Positions 9,599 to 20,807 of a stretch of DNA of 64,000 nt are shown here, piece after piece. Source of the stretch: Acidiferrobacteraceae bacterium. GTDB lineage: Bacteria; Pseudomonadota; Gammaproteobacteria; Arenicellales; UBA868. Every line of letters begins with the position of its first letter. Position 1 is the first letter of the stretch. The stretch is from positions 1-64,000 of the forward strand of contig PBOB01000074.1 of NCBI GenBank assembly GCA_002724185.1, in the 5' to 3' direction. The notes under the pieces were generated by a model that was not told the origin of the DNA, made no database searches, and saw only the letters and a program-made list of their open reading frames with translations. The translations under genes and the position numbers were made by a program.

Positions 9599-9639
9599 TT
9601 CGGCCTGCAGCAGGTATTCAGAGTTTTGGAGAAGAGGTA

Positions 9640-11790
9640 TTGACGGAATATAACAAAAAGCACCGTGATGAGTGGACTAAGCGCTTCCTAGCTGAGGTTG
9701 GCAAAGAGGATTTATTGGAGGCTGCATGGAATACCCCTGAAGGCATAACGTTAAAGCCGCTATATACTAAGGAAGATCTTGAGAATATTGCGCACCAGGA
9801 TACTTGGCCCGGTGCATTTCCATATCTTCGCGGCTCTAAAGCTAGCATGTATGTCGGACGCCCTTGGACGATAAGGCAGTACTCTGGATTTTCTACAGCC
9901 GAAGAATCAAACGCCTTTTATCGAAAAAATCTCATAGCCGGGCAGACTGGGTTATCAGTGGCCTTTGACTTACCCACTCATCGTGGCTATGACTCTGATC
10001 ACGAAAGAGTGATAGGAGATGTTGGTAAGGCGGGGGGAGCTATTGATAGTGTAGAAGACATGAAGAGTTTGTTTGAAGGAATTCCTCTCGATGAAATCTC
10101 GGTTTCGATGACAATGAATGGCGCGGTATTACCGATATTAGCGATGTATGTCGTAGCGGCTGAGGAGCAGAATACAAAAAGGCATCATCTTAGGGGAACT
10201 TTACAAAACGATATTTTGAAAGAGTTTATGGTCCGTAATACTTATATTTACCCTCCTGGGCCATCAATGCGCATAGTATCAGACATAATCAGATTTACTT
10301 CCGGTGAGATGCCGCGCTTTAATCCGATTTCTATTTCTGGATACCACATGCAGGAGGCAGGTGCGACAGTCGTGCAGGAGCTTGCCTATACGCTAGCGGA
10401 TGGACTTGAATACATTCGGGCAGCGCTCGCAATTGGCCTTCATATAGATGATTTTGCTCCACGCCTATCATTCTTTTTCGGGATTGGAATGAATTTTTTC
10501 ATGGAGATTGCTAAGTTGCGCGCCGCGCGACAATTATGGAGCCAGCTAGTTAGTAGAGAATTTCAGGCGAAAGACCGTCGCTCGCTTATGCTCCGAACTC
10601 ATTGTCAAACATCCGGAGTAAGTCTTGCTAGCAAGGATCCATATAATAATATTGTTCGTACAACTATTGAGGCTTTGGCAGGGGTCTTAGGCGGGACTCA
10701 ATCCCTACATACAAATAGTTTCGATGAAGCCTTGGGATTACCAACTGAGTTTGCTTCACAGATTGCACGAAACACACAATTAATAATGCGCGAAGAAATG
10801 GGCTTAACAAAAATTGTCGATCCTTTGGGAGGCTCTTATTATGTTGAAGCGTTAACTCATTCTATTGTCACAGAAGCACAAAAACTAATTTCAGAAATTG
10901 AAGATATTGGTGGAATGACAAACGCTGTTGCGAATGGCTTACCGAAGTTACGGATAGAGGAGGCAGCTGCGCAGAGACAGGCCCGTATAGATCAGAAGGA
11001 CGAATCCATAGTTGGAGTGAACTGTTTCGCGCTTCCAGATGAGGAAGTAGTGGACATAAGGCATATCGATAATCAAGAAGTACGACGACTGCAAATTGAA
11101 AAATTAATGCTGGTTCGCGCTACACGCAATGAGTCCAGCTGCAATAGCTCCCTTGTCGCCCTCGAAAATTCAGCGGGTAAAGATGATGGGCGCCTGGTAG
11201 AGTATGCAATAGACGCTGCACGGGCGCGTGCTACTGTGGGCGAGATTTCGCAGAGATTGGAGAATGTATTTGGGCGGTATCGTGCGGAGATACGATCTAT
11301 AAGTGGAGTTTACGGTATGATGTCTTCTAATCACGCTGAATTTGATGAGCTTCGTCAATCAGTCGCGCTACTTGCTGCGAAGTTTGGTAGGCAGCCCCGT
11401 CTCTTAGTCGCAAAGCTAGGTCAAGATGGTCATGATAGGGGAGCGAAGGTAGTTGCTACTGCCTTTGCAGATCTTGGTTTTGATGTTGATATAGGAGCTC
11501 TTTTCCAAACACCCGAAGAGGTAGCACGCCAAGCTATTGAAAATGATGTGCATATTATCGGTGTTTCGTCGCAAGTAGCCGGACACATGACCCTAATACC
11601 AGAGCTGATGGATGCGCTTACTTATTCGGGCTGCGGGCATGTTCTAGTAGCGCTAGGAGGGGTAATACCTAAGCAGGATCATCAACACATGTATGATAGT
11701 GGTGTCTCAGTAATTTTCGACCCAGGCACATCAATTTTGAATTCCGCAAGAAAGGTAATTTCTTTGCTTAGCGGATTAGACGGATCATAG
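9640..11790 (+). CDS. Methylmalonyl-CoA mutase, catalytic and cobalamin-binding domains
   Basis: Adenosylcobalamin enzyme interconverting methylmalonyl-CoA and succinyl-CoA, the last step of propionate assimilation. Residues 1-560 form the acyl-CoA barrel. Y81 (in [10 protein letters not shown]), R199 (in FMVRNTY) and H236 (in SGYHMQEAG) align at constant offset with Y89, R207 and H244 of the P. shermanii enzyme. The Tyr and Arg identify the methylmalonyl type rather than isobutyryl- or hydroxyisobutyryl-CoA mutase. The C-terminal B12 domain has DGHDRG with the cobalt-ligand H598. At 716 residues this is the active large-subunit form. It starts with TTG after a strong GAAGAGG site. The carboxylase gene follows after 5 bases. 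Confidence 0.93.
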   Translation: MTEYNKKHRDEWTKRFLAEVGKEDLLEAAWNTPEGITLKPLYTKEDLENIAHQDTWPGAFPYLRGSKASMYVGRPWTIRQYSGFSTAEESNAFYRKNLIAGQTGLSVAFDLPTHRGYDSDHERVIGDVGKAGGAIDSVEDMKSLFEGIPLDEISVSMTMNGAVLPILAMYVVAAEEQNTKRHHLRGTLQNDILKEFMVRNTYIYPPGPSMRIVSDIIRFTSGEMPRFNPISISGYHMQEAGATVVQELAYTLADGLEYIRAALAIGLHIDDFAPRLSFFFGIGMNFFMEIAKLRAARQLWSQLVSREFQAKDRRSLMLRTHCQTSGVSLASKDPYNNIVRTTIEALAGVLGGTQSLHTNSFDEALGLPTEFASQIARNTQLIMREEMGLTKIVDPLGGSYYVEALTHSIVTEAQKLISEIEDIGGMTNAVANGLPKLRIEEAAAQRQARIDQKDESIVGVNCFALPDEEVVDIRHIDNQEVRRLQIEKLMLVRATRNESSCNSSLVALENSAGKDDGRLVEYAIDAARARATVGEISQRLENVFGRYRAEIRSISGVYGMMSSNHAEFDELRQSVALLAAKFGRQPRLLVAKLGQDGHDRGAKVVATAFADLGFDVDIGALFQTPEEVARQAIENDVHIIGVSSQVAGHMTLIPELMDALTYSGCGHVLVALGGVIPKQDHQHMYDSGVSVIFDPGTSILNSARKVISLLSGLDGS

Positions 11791-11795
11791 CAAGA

Positions 11796-13328
11796 ATGAA
11801 AGAGATCATTTCTAAGTTACAGAAAATGCGAGACGCTGCACATAATGGCGGTGGAAAAAATCGGATAGACGCGCAACATGATAAGGGCAAATTAACAGCG
11901 CGCGAGAGATTAGTGGTCCTATTGGATGATGAGTCGTTTGAGGAATGGGATGTCTTCGTTGAGCATAGATCTAATGATTTTGGAATGAGTGATAATAAAG
12001 TTCCTGGAGATGGTGTTGTTACTGGTCATGGTACTATTAGTGGGCGCAAAGTCTTTATTTTTAGCCAAGACTTCACTGTATTGGGAGGTTCGTTATCAGA
12101 GACGAACGCAAAAAAAATATGCAAAGTGATGGATCATGCAATGAGGCTAGGAGCTCCAATCATCGGATTGAACGATTCTGGTGGCGCTCGGATACAGGAA
12201 GGCATTGAATCGCTAGCAGGGTATGCAGAGATATTTCAGCGAAATGTCTTGGCATCAGGGGTGGTTCCACAAATTTCAGTTGTTATGGGTCCATGCGCCG
12301 GAGGAGCTGTATATTCTCCCGCGATAACAGATTTTATTTTCATGGTCCTAGGAACATCTTATATGTATGTGACTGGACCAGAAGTTGTTAAATCGGTCAC
12401 TCATGAGGCTACAGATCATGAACAGTTGGGTGGGGCGGTTACCCATTCAACTATTTCGGGAGTAGCTGATTTAGTTTATGAAAACGAAATAGAAACGCTT
12501 GCCTCTGTTCGTCGGTTATTTGATTATCTTCCTGATAGTAATCGGGAGAAGCCTAGGAGGCTTGAATGTAATGATCCGCAAGATAGGAAGGACGAGTCAC
12601 TTGATAGTTTAATACCAAATAATCCAAACAAGCCGTATAACATGAAAGATCTCGTTAATACAATAGTAGATGATGGAGAATTTTTTGAAATCCAACCAAA
12701 CTATGCTGGAAATATTCTGATTGGATTCGCGCGTATGGGTGGAGCCACGATCGGTATTGTTGGCAATCAGCCCATGGTATTAGCTGGATGTCTTGATATT
12801 CAGTCGTCTGTTAAGGCGGCTCGCTTTGTCCGGTTCTGTGATGCTTTCCAAATTCCAATCGTAACGCTAGTCGATGTCCCAGGTTTTCTTCCCGGCACGG
12901 CACAAGAGCACGGCGGTATTATCAAACATGGAGCTAAATTGTTATACGCTTATGCTGAATGCACTGTACCAAAGATAACAGTGATTACTCGAAAGGCTTA
13001 CGGAGGAGCTTATGATGTCATGTCGTCAAAGCACTTGAGAGGTGACATTAATTTTGCATGGCCTAGTGCTGAGATTGCAGTTATGGGGCCAAAAGGTGCT
13101 GTTGAAATTATTTTCCGCGACGACCGAGATAGCGAAGAGTTAATTTCTCAGCATACAGACATGTATAGAGACAAATTTGCAAATCCAATCTATGCTGCAC
13201 AGAAAGGTTTTATTGATGACATAATTGCGCCACATGACACTCGCGCAAGAGTTTGTCGGAGTTTAGAGCTGCTAGTTGGAAAGCAACTTAACAATCCTAA
13301 AAAGAAACACGGCAATATTCCTCTCTAG
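11796..13328 (+). CDS. pccB: Acyl-CoA (propionyl-CoA) carboxylase beta chain
   Basis: 510-residue biotin-dependent carboxyltransferase that moves CO2 from carboxybiotin onto propionyl-CoA. Family blocks visible are [11 protein letters not shown] near the N-terminus, [28 protein letters not shown] (first oxyanion region), [30 protein letters not shown] and [11 protein letters not shown] (second region). The length matches PccB/MccB. It is 5 bases behind the mutase gene, so its product, methylmalonyl-CoA, is the mutase substrate; this supports propionyl-CoA specificity. The biotin-carrying alpha chain and the epimerase are not in the window. Confidence 0.93.
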   Translation: MKEIISKLQKMRDAAHNGGGKNRIDAQHDKGKLTARERLVVLLDDESFEEWDVFVEHRSNDFGMSDNKVPGDGVVTGHGTISGRKVFIFSQDFTVLGGSLSETNAKKICKVMDHAMRLGAPIIGLNDSGGARIQEGIESLAGYAEIFQRNVLASGVVPQISVVMGPCAGGAVYSPAITDFIFMVLGTSYMYVTGPEVVKSVTHEATDHEQLGGAVTHSTISGVADLVYENEIETLASVRRLFDYLPDSNREKPRRLECNDPQDRKDESLDSLIPNNPNKPYNMKDLVNTIVDDGEFFEIQPNYAGNILIGFARMGGATIGIVGNQPMVLAGCLDIQSSVKAARFVRFCDAFQIPIVTLVDVPGFLPGTAQEHGGIIKHGAKLLYAYAECTVPKITVITRKAYGGAYDVMSSKHLRGDINFAWPSAEIAVMGPKGAVEIIFRDDRDSEELISQHTDMYRDKFANPIYAAQKGFIDDIIAPHDTRARVCRSLELLVGKQLNNPKKKHGNIPL

Positions 13329-13411
13329 TGCTAGAGTTTAGCTGCTGAGGATCTAATCCGAAACGCTAACCTATGTTCGTGCATCGTTGTATGGATACGT
13401 ACAGCGAGATT

Positions 13412-15037
13412 TTAGCTTTCCCTTTTAGCAGCAAGCTGTCGAAGTAAGTATTTCTGTATTTTTCCGGTTGATGTTTTTGGGAGAGGTCCAAAAATAACTG
13501 TCTTCGGAGTTTTATAGCGAGCAAGATTGTCTCGGCAGTATTCGATTATAGATTCTTCTTTGATAGTAGATCCTTCATGTAGAGTTATAAACGCACATGG
13601 TGACTCTCCCCATTTTTCGTCAGGCTGCGCCACAACAGCTGCTTCAAGGATATCCGGATGTCTATACAGATATTCCTCAATTTCAAGGCTCGATATATTC
13701 TCGCCACCTGATATGATGACGTCTTTTGAGCGGTCTTTAACTTCAATATAGTTGTCGGGATGTTGAACTCCGAGGTCTCCGCTATGAAACCAGCCACCAG
13801 CGAAGCATTCCTGGGTTGCACGTTTGTTTTTTAGATATCCCTTCATGACAGTATTGCCACGGATCATCACTTCACCCATAGTGATGCCATCTGTGGGGCA
13901 GTTGGCCATAGTTGTAACATTCTTAATTGTTGCGTCCTCAAGTGTTACGTAGTGAACACCTTGCTTTGCCATACGTTGTGCTTTTTCACTGCCTGCTAAA
14001 TTTGTCCAATCTTGCTGCGGAACACAAACTGTTGCTGGACCGTAGGTTTCAGTAAGACCATAAAGATGAGTAACACGAAACCCATGTGTTTCCATTGACT
14101 CGATAACTGCTGACGGGGGGGCAGCACCCCCTGTTGCTATATGGACTTCTTGTTGAAAGGTCGTTTTTTGGTCAGGAGAGGCGTGCGCTAACATATTCAG
14201 AACAATGGGCGCACCGCACATGTGAGTTATCGAATGCTTTTTGATCATCTGAAACACGATTCCCGGATCCACATGTCGGAGGCAGACATGAGTAGCGAGA
14301 GCTGCAGTTACTGCCCATGTAAAAGTCCAGCCATCACAATGAAACATGGGAAGTGTCCATAGGTAAATAGAGTCTTGGTTCAGTCCAAGTGTATGCATAT
14401 TACCGAGTGCATTAAGATATGCTCCTCGATGATGGTAGACACATCCCTTGGGATCTCCGGTAGTTCCAGAGGTGTACAATAGAGAAATTGCCTGCCACTC
14501 ATTTTTTGGTTGATCAATGTAGAAGTTCTGTAATCCTTCTTTGAGAAGGGATTCATAGTCAAGGTGATTAGTTAGGGAAGTCGCTTGTTCATTTGGGTCA
14601 TGAGCAATAACGACTAGTAGCTCTCTATCCAAGAGCGTCAGGACTTCCTCTAACAAGTTAGTGAAGGCGCTGTCTACTATTATAGCTTTAGCCTCTCCAT
14701 GATTAAGGATAAAACAAATAGTTGCAGCATCTAGCCGATAGTTTAAAGAGTTTAGAACTGCGCCTAGAATAGGTACGCCATTATGCGCCTCCAGCATTTC
14801 TGGAATGTTACCGGCTAAAATTGCGACACAATCTCCTGCACCAATGCCTCGCTGACTGAGTGCTGCCGCTAGCTGGTTTGAGCGCAGCCAAAAATCCGAG
14901 TACGAGAATTCACGATGACCATCAATGATTGCTATATGGTTAGGAGCGATTTTTGCTGCTCGCCGGAGAAAGCTCACCGGCGACAATGGTTCAAAATTTG
15001 CGCGATTTTGCTCAAGATCCTGCTCAAAAATCGACAT
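13412..15037 (-). CDS. Acyl-CoA synthetase (AMP-binding)
   Basis: Adenylate-forming ligase activating a carboxylic acid to its CoA thioester. Motifs: P-loop LLYTSGTTGDPKGC, the TETYGPATVC block, GWFHSGDLGVQHPD, the hinge DRSKDVIISGGENIS and the C-terminal catalytic lysine in KTSTGKIQKYLLR. I placed the start at 15037: the ATG there is preceded by AAGGAGG at good spacing, while the frame runs on to 15118 without a better site. It gives 541 residues beginning MSIFEQDLEQN. It resembles the second synthetase at 23198-24832 along its whole length, so the two are paralogues, probably for short- or medium-chain acids. A run of seven G bases lies at 14115-14121. Confidence 0.92.
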   Translation of the reverse strand: MSIFEQDLEQNRANFEPLSPVSFLRRAAKIAPNHIAIIDGHREFSYSDFWLRSNQLAAALSQRGIGAGDCVAILAGNIPEMLEAHNGVPILGAVLNSLNYRLDAATICFILNHGEAKAIIVDSAFTNLLEEVLTLLDRELLVVIAHDPNEQATSLTNHLDYESLLKEGLQNFYIDQPKNEWQAISLLYTSGTTGDPKGCVYHHRGAYLNALGNMHTLGLNQDSIYLWTLPMFHCDGWTFTWAVTAALATHVCLRHVDPGIVFQMIKKHSITHMCGAPIVLNMLAHASPDQKTTFQQEVHIATGGAAPPSAVIESMETHGFRVTHLYGLTETYGPATVCVPQQDWTNLAGSEKAQRMAKQGVHYVTLEDATIKNVTTMANCPTDGITMGEVMIRGNTVMKGYLKNKRATQECFAGGWFHSGDLGVQHPDNYIEVKDRSKDVIISGGENISSLEIEEYLYRHPDILEAAVVAQPDEKWGESPCAFITLHEGSTIKEESIIEYCRDNLARYKTPKTVIFGPLPKTSTGKIQKYLLRQLAAKRES

Positions 15038-15227
15038 TGTTACGTCCTCCTTGATAGCTATGACCCCGACGTAGTTGTAGACTACCTCATCGGGTTGGCA
15101 AGATGGTGAGATTACCATTGTTTTTGGTAAAGCGCGGCCGGTGTAGTGTTACTTTCTTGTCAGATATGCCATGCAAGCAGTAACATCGGACTCGAAAAGT
15201 GTTATTTATAGGTCAGGATGATATACG

Positions 15228-16103
15228 ATGATTAAAGGAAGCATAGTAGCAATGGTCACTCCGATGCATCCAAACGGAGCAATTGACTGGAAGGGATTAG
15301 AGCGGTTAGTTGATTACCATATCACCCAAGGCACTGATGCTATTGTATCGGTTGGCACAACAGGGGAATCTGCGACCCTAAATCCCGAAGAACATGCTGA
15401 AGTTATTGCCCATACAGTGAAAGCCGTGGATGGTCGGCTACCTGTTATCGGTGGGACCGGCTCCAATTCGACAGCTGAGTCAATAGCGCTAACGAAATCC
15501 GCACAGTTAGCAGGAGTTACAGCGTGTCTTCTGGTGGTGCCATACTACAACAAACCGCCGCAGGAAGGGCTCTATCAACACTTTAGATCGATTGCAGAAG
15601 CTGTTGACATACCACAGATTCTTTATAACGTACCGGGCCGGACTAGTGCAGACATCGACAACGATACTACATTGCGTCTCGCAGAATTGGATAATATTGT
15701 TGGCATAAAGGATGCTACAAATGACCTTAATCGCGGAAGAGACCTTATTGAGCGGGCCCCTGATAATTTTTTCGTTTACTCTGGAGAAGACGGGACTGCG
15801 TGTGAACTAATGTTGGCAGGAGCGAGTGGGACGATTTCTGTTACAGCAAATGTTGCGCCGAGGATGATGCACGAAATGTGTCATTTTGCAGTCTCGGGAG
15901 ATCAGGATAATGCTTTAGATATCGATAATCGCCTGCGAGATTTGCATGCTGCAATGTTTGTTCAATCTAATCCTATCCCAGCTAAATGGGCCTTGAGTCA
16001 GATGGGATTAATTAATGATGCAATTCGCTTACCATTGATAAGTTTAGATGCGCAATACCACAGTGTTGTCAGAGCCGCTATGCAATCTACAGACGCTGCT
16101 TAG
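15228..16103 (+). CDS. dapA: 4-hydroxy-tetrahydrodipicolinate synthase
   Basis: Condenses pyruvate with aspartate semialdehyde, the first step committed to lysine and diaminopimelate. 291 residues. The Schiff-base lysine is K161 (in VGIKDAT), the proton-relay tyrosine Y133 (in [11 protein letters not shown]), and T44-T45 lie in VGTTGESAT; all fall at exactly the E. coli positions. The TIM-barrel is complete. purC follows after 40 bases. In many gammaproteobacteria bamC lies between dapA and purC, but it is absent here. Confidence 0.96.
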   Translation: MIKGSIVAMVTPMHPNGAIDWKGLERLVDYHITQGTDAIVSVGTTGESATLNPEEHAEVIAHTVKAVDGRLPVIGGTGSNSTAESIALTKSAQLAGVTACLLVVPYYNKPPQEGLYQHFRSIAEAVDIPQILYNVPGRTSADIDNDTTLRLAELDNIVGIKDATNDLNRGRDLIERAPDNFFVYSGEDGTACELMLAGASGTISVTANVAPRMMHEMCHFAVSGDQDNALDIDNRLRDLHAAMFVQSNPIPAKWALSQMGLINDAIRLPLISLDAQYHSVVRAAMQSTDAA

Positions 16104-16143
16104 GAGCCCCCGACTTAACCATAAACAATCAATTTGGAGCCTT

Positions 16144-16869
16144 ATGAATAGACAGGAAATATTGTATTCTGGAAAAGCGAAGTCCATATACCAGACTGAA
16201 GACGAGAATTTGTTAATTATGGAGTTTCGCGATGATACGTCAGCATTTGACGGTGAGAAAATTGAGAAGCTTGACCGTAAAGGTATGGTGAATAACCGAT
16301 TTAATGCATTTATCATGTCAGTATTAGAAGACAATGGTATTAACTCGCATTTTGAGAAACTCTTAAGCCCTACAGAGTCACTTGTTAAGCATCTTGATAT
16401 GATTCCAGTAGAATGTGTAGTAAGGAACATTGCAACTGGCTCGCTATGTAAGCGTTATGGTGTAGAAGACGGGCTCGAACTTTCACCGCCAACCTTCGAG
16501 TTTTTCCTTAAGGATGACGCAAGACATGACCCGCTAATTAATGACTACCATATTCAAAGCTTTGGCTGGGCATCTCTGTCGGAGATTGAGGTAATGAAAG
16601 AAGTAACGTTTAGAGTAAATAGTGTGCTCAGCCGATTGTTTTCACAAAATGGAATGATCCTCGTTGATTTTAAGCTTGAGTATGGACGATTTGGCAATAA
16701 GCTTTTACTAGGTGATGAATTCACACCTGATGGCTGTCGTTTATGGGATAGTGACACTAGGCGCAAACTTGATAAAGATCGTTTCCGTAAAGGGCTCGGA
16801 GGAGTTGTCGAAGCATACGAAGAAGTTGCGCTTCGGCTAGGCGTTGACTTAGAAGCGATGCCAGAGTGA
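16144..16869 (+). CDS. purC: Phosphoribosylaminoimidazole-succinocarboxamide (SAICAR) synthase
   Basis: Purine pathway enzyme joining aspartate to CAIR with ATP. 241 residues from the ATG at 16144, which follows a GGAG site and gives the family N-terminus [16 protein letters not shown]. The frame is open upstream into dapA, but that part has no family likeness. Other blocks are [10 protein letters not shown], the [12 protein letters not shown] substrate loop and the [12 protein letters not shown] / [13 protein letters not shown] motifs. purL follows by 24 bases, so two purine steps are likely cotranscribed with dapA. Confidence 0.95.
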   Translation: MNRQEILYSGKAKSIYQTEDENLLIMEFRDDTSAFDGEKIEKLDRKGMVNNRFNAFIMSVLEDNGINSHFEKLLSPTESLVKHLDMIPVECVVRNIATGSLCKRYGVEDGLELSPPTFEFFLKDDARHDPLINDYHIQSFGWASLSEIEVMKEVTFRVNSVLSRLFSQNGMILVDFKLEYGRFGNKLLLGDEFTPDGCRLWDSDTRRKLDKDRFRKGLGGVVEAYEEVALRLGVDLEAMPE

Positions 16870-16893
16870 AGTGTGTCTACTAAAAGATAGCCA

Positions 16894-19800
16894 GTGCTGA
16901 TACTTCAGGGTGGTTCTGCAGAATCAGAGTTCCGGCTTAAGAAAAGACTTGCAGCGCTTCAAGGGCTATCAACGTCAGTTCGAGCTATTTCAGGCAGTTT
17001 TATCTATTTGATTGATGGGCCTGCGAGTCTTCCGCCAAAGACTCAGTATGTGTTAGAGGACTTACTTGGTGCGGACTCTACCTCGTTCTACCAGCAGTTG
17101 GACAGGCAAGATATACAAATCTTTGTAGTGCCTCGGATCGGCACAATTACGCCATGGTCTAGCAAAGCATCAGATATTTTTCGTCGATGTTCTGTGGAAG
17201 GTATTAGCAGGGTAGAGCGTGGTATTAGGTGGCATATCCAGTGCGACTCAATGCTGGACAAAAACTCCATTTTGCACCTCATGCACGATCCGATGACAGA
17301 GTCGGTACTGTTGCACCCATCGGAGTTAGAAACGGTATTTAAGATGGTGTCGCAACGTCCATTGAAGCATATAGATATTTTGACTACCCAGGAGGGTATT
17401 TTGGACTCACTTAACCAAGAGTTCGGTTTCGCCCTTTCACAAGATGAGATTAATTATCTTATCGATGGATATCGAGAACTTCGCAGAAATCCAACTGACG
17501 CTGAATTGATGATGTTTGCCCAGGTCAATTCGGAACATTGTCGACATAAGATATTTAATGCAAACTGGGTGATCGATGGAAACGCATACGATAAATCACT
17601 TTTTAATATGATCCGTTCAACTCAGGACGGAATAGATAATGGGACACTAGTAGCATATTCTGACAATGCAGCAATCATATCAGGCAAAGGAGATTGTTGG
17701 CTCTTTGCTGATCCGACGGACAGAGCATATCGCTATGTTAACGAGCCTGTGCATATCGTCGCGAAAGTTGAAACACATAACCATCCAACAGCCATTTCGC
17801 CATTTGCAGGTGCAGCGACGGGTGCTGGCGGCGAAATTCGTGATGAAGCGGCAACCGGGCAAGGTGGTATCTCGAAGGCGGGTATAACAGGATTTTCAGT
17901 ATCAAATCTTAATATTCCTGGGTGGCGTCAACCGTGGGAATGCGAGCCACTAAACTCGCCAAGAGGTGCAAGTGCGTTACAGATAATGCTTGATGCCCCG
18001 ATTGGAGCTGCAACCTTTAATAACGAATTTGGTCGGCCAAACATTGGTGGTTACTTTAGAACTCTAGAAGTAATCCCAGACCTGCTTGCTCCCTATAGTC
18101 GCCGCGGATATCACAAACCAATAATGCTCGCTGGCGGCTTGGGAAATGTTCGAGAACGTCATGTTGAAAAAAAGGCTATACCGGGTGGGGCGCAGTTAGT
18201 TGTACTAGGTGGTCCTGCCATGTTAATCGGGCTGGGCGGAGGAGCAGCTTCAAGCCTAGATTCTGGCGGGAGCAGTTTAGCAGTGGACTTTGCTTCTGTT
18301 CAGCGTGGGAATGCAGAAATGCAAAGAAGATGTCAAGAGGTAATTAATAGCTGCATTGCCTTAGGCGCAAGTAATCCGATCTTGTCGATTCACGATGTTG
18401 GCGCCGGGGGGTTGTGTAATGCGTTTCCTGAGTTAGTTGAAAGTGCAGGGCGTGGCGCTATTTTTGATATGAATGCTATTCCGAGTGATGACCCAGGCAT
18501 GTCTCCAATGGAGATTTGGTGTAATGAGGCCCAAGAAAGATATGTAATCGCAATTGCACCTGACAGGTTGCCTGATTTTGAGGAAATATGTGCGCGGGAA
18601 AAATGCCCCAATAAAGTAGTTGGTAATGCTACCCAAGAGCGCAAGTTAGTCGTGACTAACTTGAAGCAACAAGAAAACATGGTAGATAGGGGTTTAAGTT
18701 CGGTGGACCTCGACCTAGATTTTCTTTTTGGTGAAGCTCCACAACGGATTATGGAAGTATTTAGTGGGCCTATAAGCAATAATCCAGTTGATCTTTCAAT
18801 GATAACGCTCGATGAAGCAATTGAAAGAGTTCTTCGGCTCCCCGCAGTAGCTGACAAGTCTTTTCTTATTACGATTAATGATAGAAGCGTCGGGGGGAGA
18901 GTAGTCAGAGATCCACTTGTGGGTCCATGGCAAACACCGGTAGCTGATGTCGGAGTAACATCGGCTAGCTTTGTTGGAAAGGCTGGTGAGGCCATTGCAA
19001 TAGGTGAGCGACCCCCCATCGCTCTGTTTAATCCTGTCGCAAGTGGTCGAATCGCCGTCGGGGAGGCAATTACAAACATATTGGCAGCAGGTATAGATAG
19101 CCTTAGTGACATAAAGATTTCGGCAAATTGGATGGCCGCTACAGACCATGAGATGGATGGCTATGACCTATTCATGACAGTTAAGGGAATTACAGATGAT
19201 TTATGCAAGTACCTCGGGGTATCCATTCCCGTCGGAAAGGATTCGTTATCAATGGCCACGCGCTGGATGGAGTCAGAAGTAGAGCATGAAGTTGTCGCTC
19301 CAATTTCTTTGATTGTAACAGCATTCGCTCCAGTGTCGGACATCACAAAGACCTTGACGCCGGAATTAGAGATGACCACAGAATCAGTGCTGCTATTTGT
19401 CGATCTCTCGCTAGGAAAAACCCGACTCGGTGGTTCTGCTTTGAGTCAGGTATTTAATCAACTTTGGAGCGATACACCAGACATAGATTCCCCGCGACTG
19501 TTAAAAAATTTCTCTGTGGCGCTGTATTCGCTCATTACAGAAGGACATGTTCTTGCCTATCATGACCGGTCCGATGGAGGCCTTTTTACTGCTATAGCCG
19601 AAATGGCGTTTGCGGCTCGTTGTGGCGTTGCTATCTATTTGCAGTCGTCTGAACCAATTTCGGAGCTTTTTAACGAAGAGCTTGGGGTCGTGCTACAAAT
19701 TGATGCAACTAGTGTAGACCGAACTTTCAAGATACTAGAATCTTATAACATTGATAATTGCGCCCATATAATTGGCAAGCCCTCAAAGACAAACCAAGAC

Positions 19801-20802
19801 ATATCAATTTATTCTAGGGACAGGTTAATTTATCGCAATACATGCAAGACGTTGCACCAAGCATGGTCAGAAACCGCTTGGAGACTACAGTCCTTAAGGG
19901 ATCATTCAACCTGCGCTAAGAATGAGTACGATAGTATTCTTGACTGGAATAACCCCGGTCTTAATGCAGTTTGTGATTCTCGTTTAACCCGATTATCACC
20001 ACCAGTATCCTATTTATCGCTAGGTGCTCGCCCTCTCATAGCAATACTTAGAGAGCAGGGTGTAAATGGGCATCTTGAGATGGCTGCTGCGTTTGATGCT
20101 GCTGGATTCAGTTCAGTTGATGTGACAATGAGCGAGCTAAAGGACGGCATTCGGACGCTTGATGAATTCTCTGGATTGGTGGCCTGTGGGGGATTTTCTT
20201 ATGGTGATGTTCTAGGTGCAGGTGCAGGCTGGGCAAAATCTATATTGAATGATCCTAATCTAAGAGATATATTCGAATCTTTTTTCACGCGATTAGACAC
20301 TTTTTCTTTTGGAGTTTGCAATGGTTGTCAGATGTTATCTATGCTAAAGGACCTAATTCCAGGCACTGAGCACTGGCCAGCGTTTACCGGGAACTTCTCG
20401 GAGCGATTTGAGGCTAGAGTGGTTATGGTAGAGATATTGGATTCAGCGTCAGTACTGTTTCCAGGGTTATCAGGAAGTAGGTTGCCAATAGTTGTCGCAC
20501 ATGGTGAGGGTCGAGTCTCGTTTAAGGATGATAGCGATCATGATTACCTATCCCATCACAGGAAAATAGTGATGCGCTATATTGATAATTGGGGTTCGGC
20601 GACGACAGATTATCCTTTTAATCCAAACGGTTCGGTTGTTGGAGTAACTGGTTTCTGTAGCAGAGACGGACGATCCACTATTGTGATGCCACATCCCGAG
20701 CGGGTGTATCGAACAGCTACTTGTTCATGGCATCCTTCAGAGTGGGGCGACTACACACCTTGGCTTGAGGTGTTTACTAATGCTAGGAAATTTTGTGATT
20801 AA
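16894..20802 (+). CDS. purL: Phosphoribosylformylglycinamidine (FGAM) synthase, single-chain
   Basis: 1302-residue ATP- and glutamine-dependent amidotransferase of purine synthesis, the large form in which PurS-like, synthetase and glutaminase parts are fused, as in E. coli (about 1295 aa). Visible blocks are AQVNSEHCRHKIFNANW at the start of the synthetase core, VETHNHPTAISPFAGAATG, the repeated ATP-binding domain with VGKDSLSMAT, and a C-terminal class I glutaminase. The glutaminase nucleophile is C1142 in FGVCNGCQML, with His-Glu in MPHPERVYR. It starts with GTG and lacks a strong ribosome site. It converges on the ETF-QO gene with a 5-base gap and no visible terminator. Confidence 0.96.
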   Translation: MLILQGGSAESEFRLKKRLAALQGLSTSVRAISGSFIYLIDGPASLPPKTQYVLEDLLGADSTSFYQQLDRQDIQIFVVPRIGTITPWSSKASDIFRRCSVEGISRVERGIRWHIQCDSMLDKNSILHLMHDPMTESVLLHPSELETVFKMVSQRPLKHIDILTTQEGILDSLNQEFGFALSQDEINYLIDGYRELRRNPTDAELMMFAQVNSEHCRHKIFNANWVIDGNAYDKSLFNMIRSTQDGIDNGTLVAYSDNAAIISGKGDCWLFADPTDRAYRYVNEPVHIVAKVETHNHPTAISPFAGAATGAGGEIRDEAATGQGGISKAGITGFSVSNLNIPGWRQPWECEPLNSPRGASALQIMLDAPIGAATFNNEFGRPNIGGYFRTLEVIPDLLAPYSRRGYHKPIMLAGGLGNVRERHVEKKAIPGGAQLVVLGGPAMLIGLGGGAASSLDSGGSSLAVDFASVQRGNAEMQRRCQEVINSCIALGASNPILSIHDVGAGGLCNAFPELVESAGRGAIFDMNAIPSDDPGMSPMEIWCNEAQERYVIAIAPDRLPDFEEICAREKCPNKVVGNATQERKLVVTNLKQQENMVDRGLSSVDLDLDFLFGEAPQRIMEVFSGPISNNPVDLSMITLDEAIERVLRLPAVADKSFLITINDRSVGGRVVRDPLVGPWQTPVADVGVTSASFVGKAGEAIAIGERPPIALFNPVASGRIAVGEAITNILAAGIDSLSDIKISANWMAATDHEMDGYDLFMTVKGITDDLCKYLGVSIPVGKDSLSMATRWMESEVEHEVVAPISLIVTAFAPVSDITKTLTPELEMTTESVLLFVDLSLGKTRLGGSALSQVFNQLWSDTPDIDSPRLLKNFSVALYSLITEGHVLAYHDRSDGGLFTAIAEMAFAARCGVAIYLQSSEPISELFNEELGVVLQIDATSVDRTFKILESYNIDNCAHIIGKPSKTNQDISIYSRDRLIYRNTCKTLHQAWSETAWRLQSLRDHSTCAKNEYDSILDWNNPGLNAVCDSRLTRLSPPVSYLSLGARPLIAILREQGVNGHLEMAAAFDAAGFSSVDVTMSELKDGIRTLDEFSGLVACGGFSYGDVLGAGAGWAKSILNDPNLRDIFESFFTRLDTFSFGVCNGCQMLSMLKDLIPGTEHWPAFTGNFSERFEARVVMVEILDSASVLFPGLSGSRLPIVVAHGEGRVSFKDDSDHDYLSHHRKIVMRYIDNWGSATTDYPFNPNGSVVGVTGFCSRDGRSTIVMPHPERVYRTATCSWHPSEWGDYTPWLEVFTNARKFCD

Positions 20803-20807
20803 AGCAG

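Noticed and set aside
18390-19112. 240-codon minus-strand frame inside purL
   Set aside because: Lies entirely within conserved PurL sequence on the other strand and has no recognisable domain.
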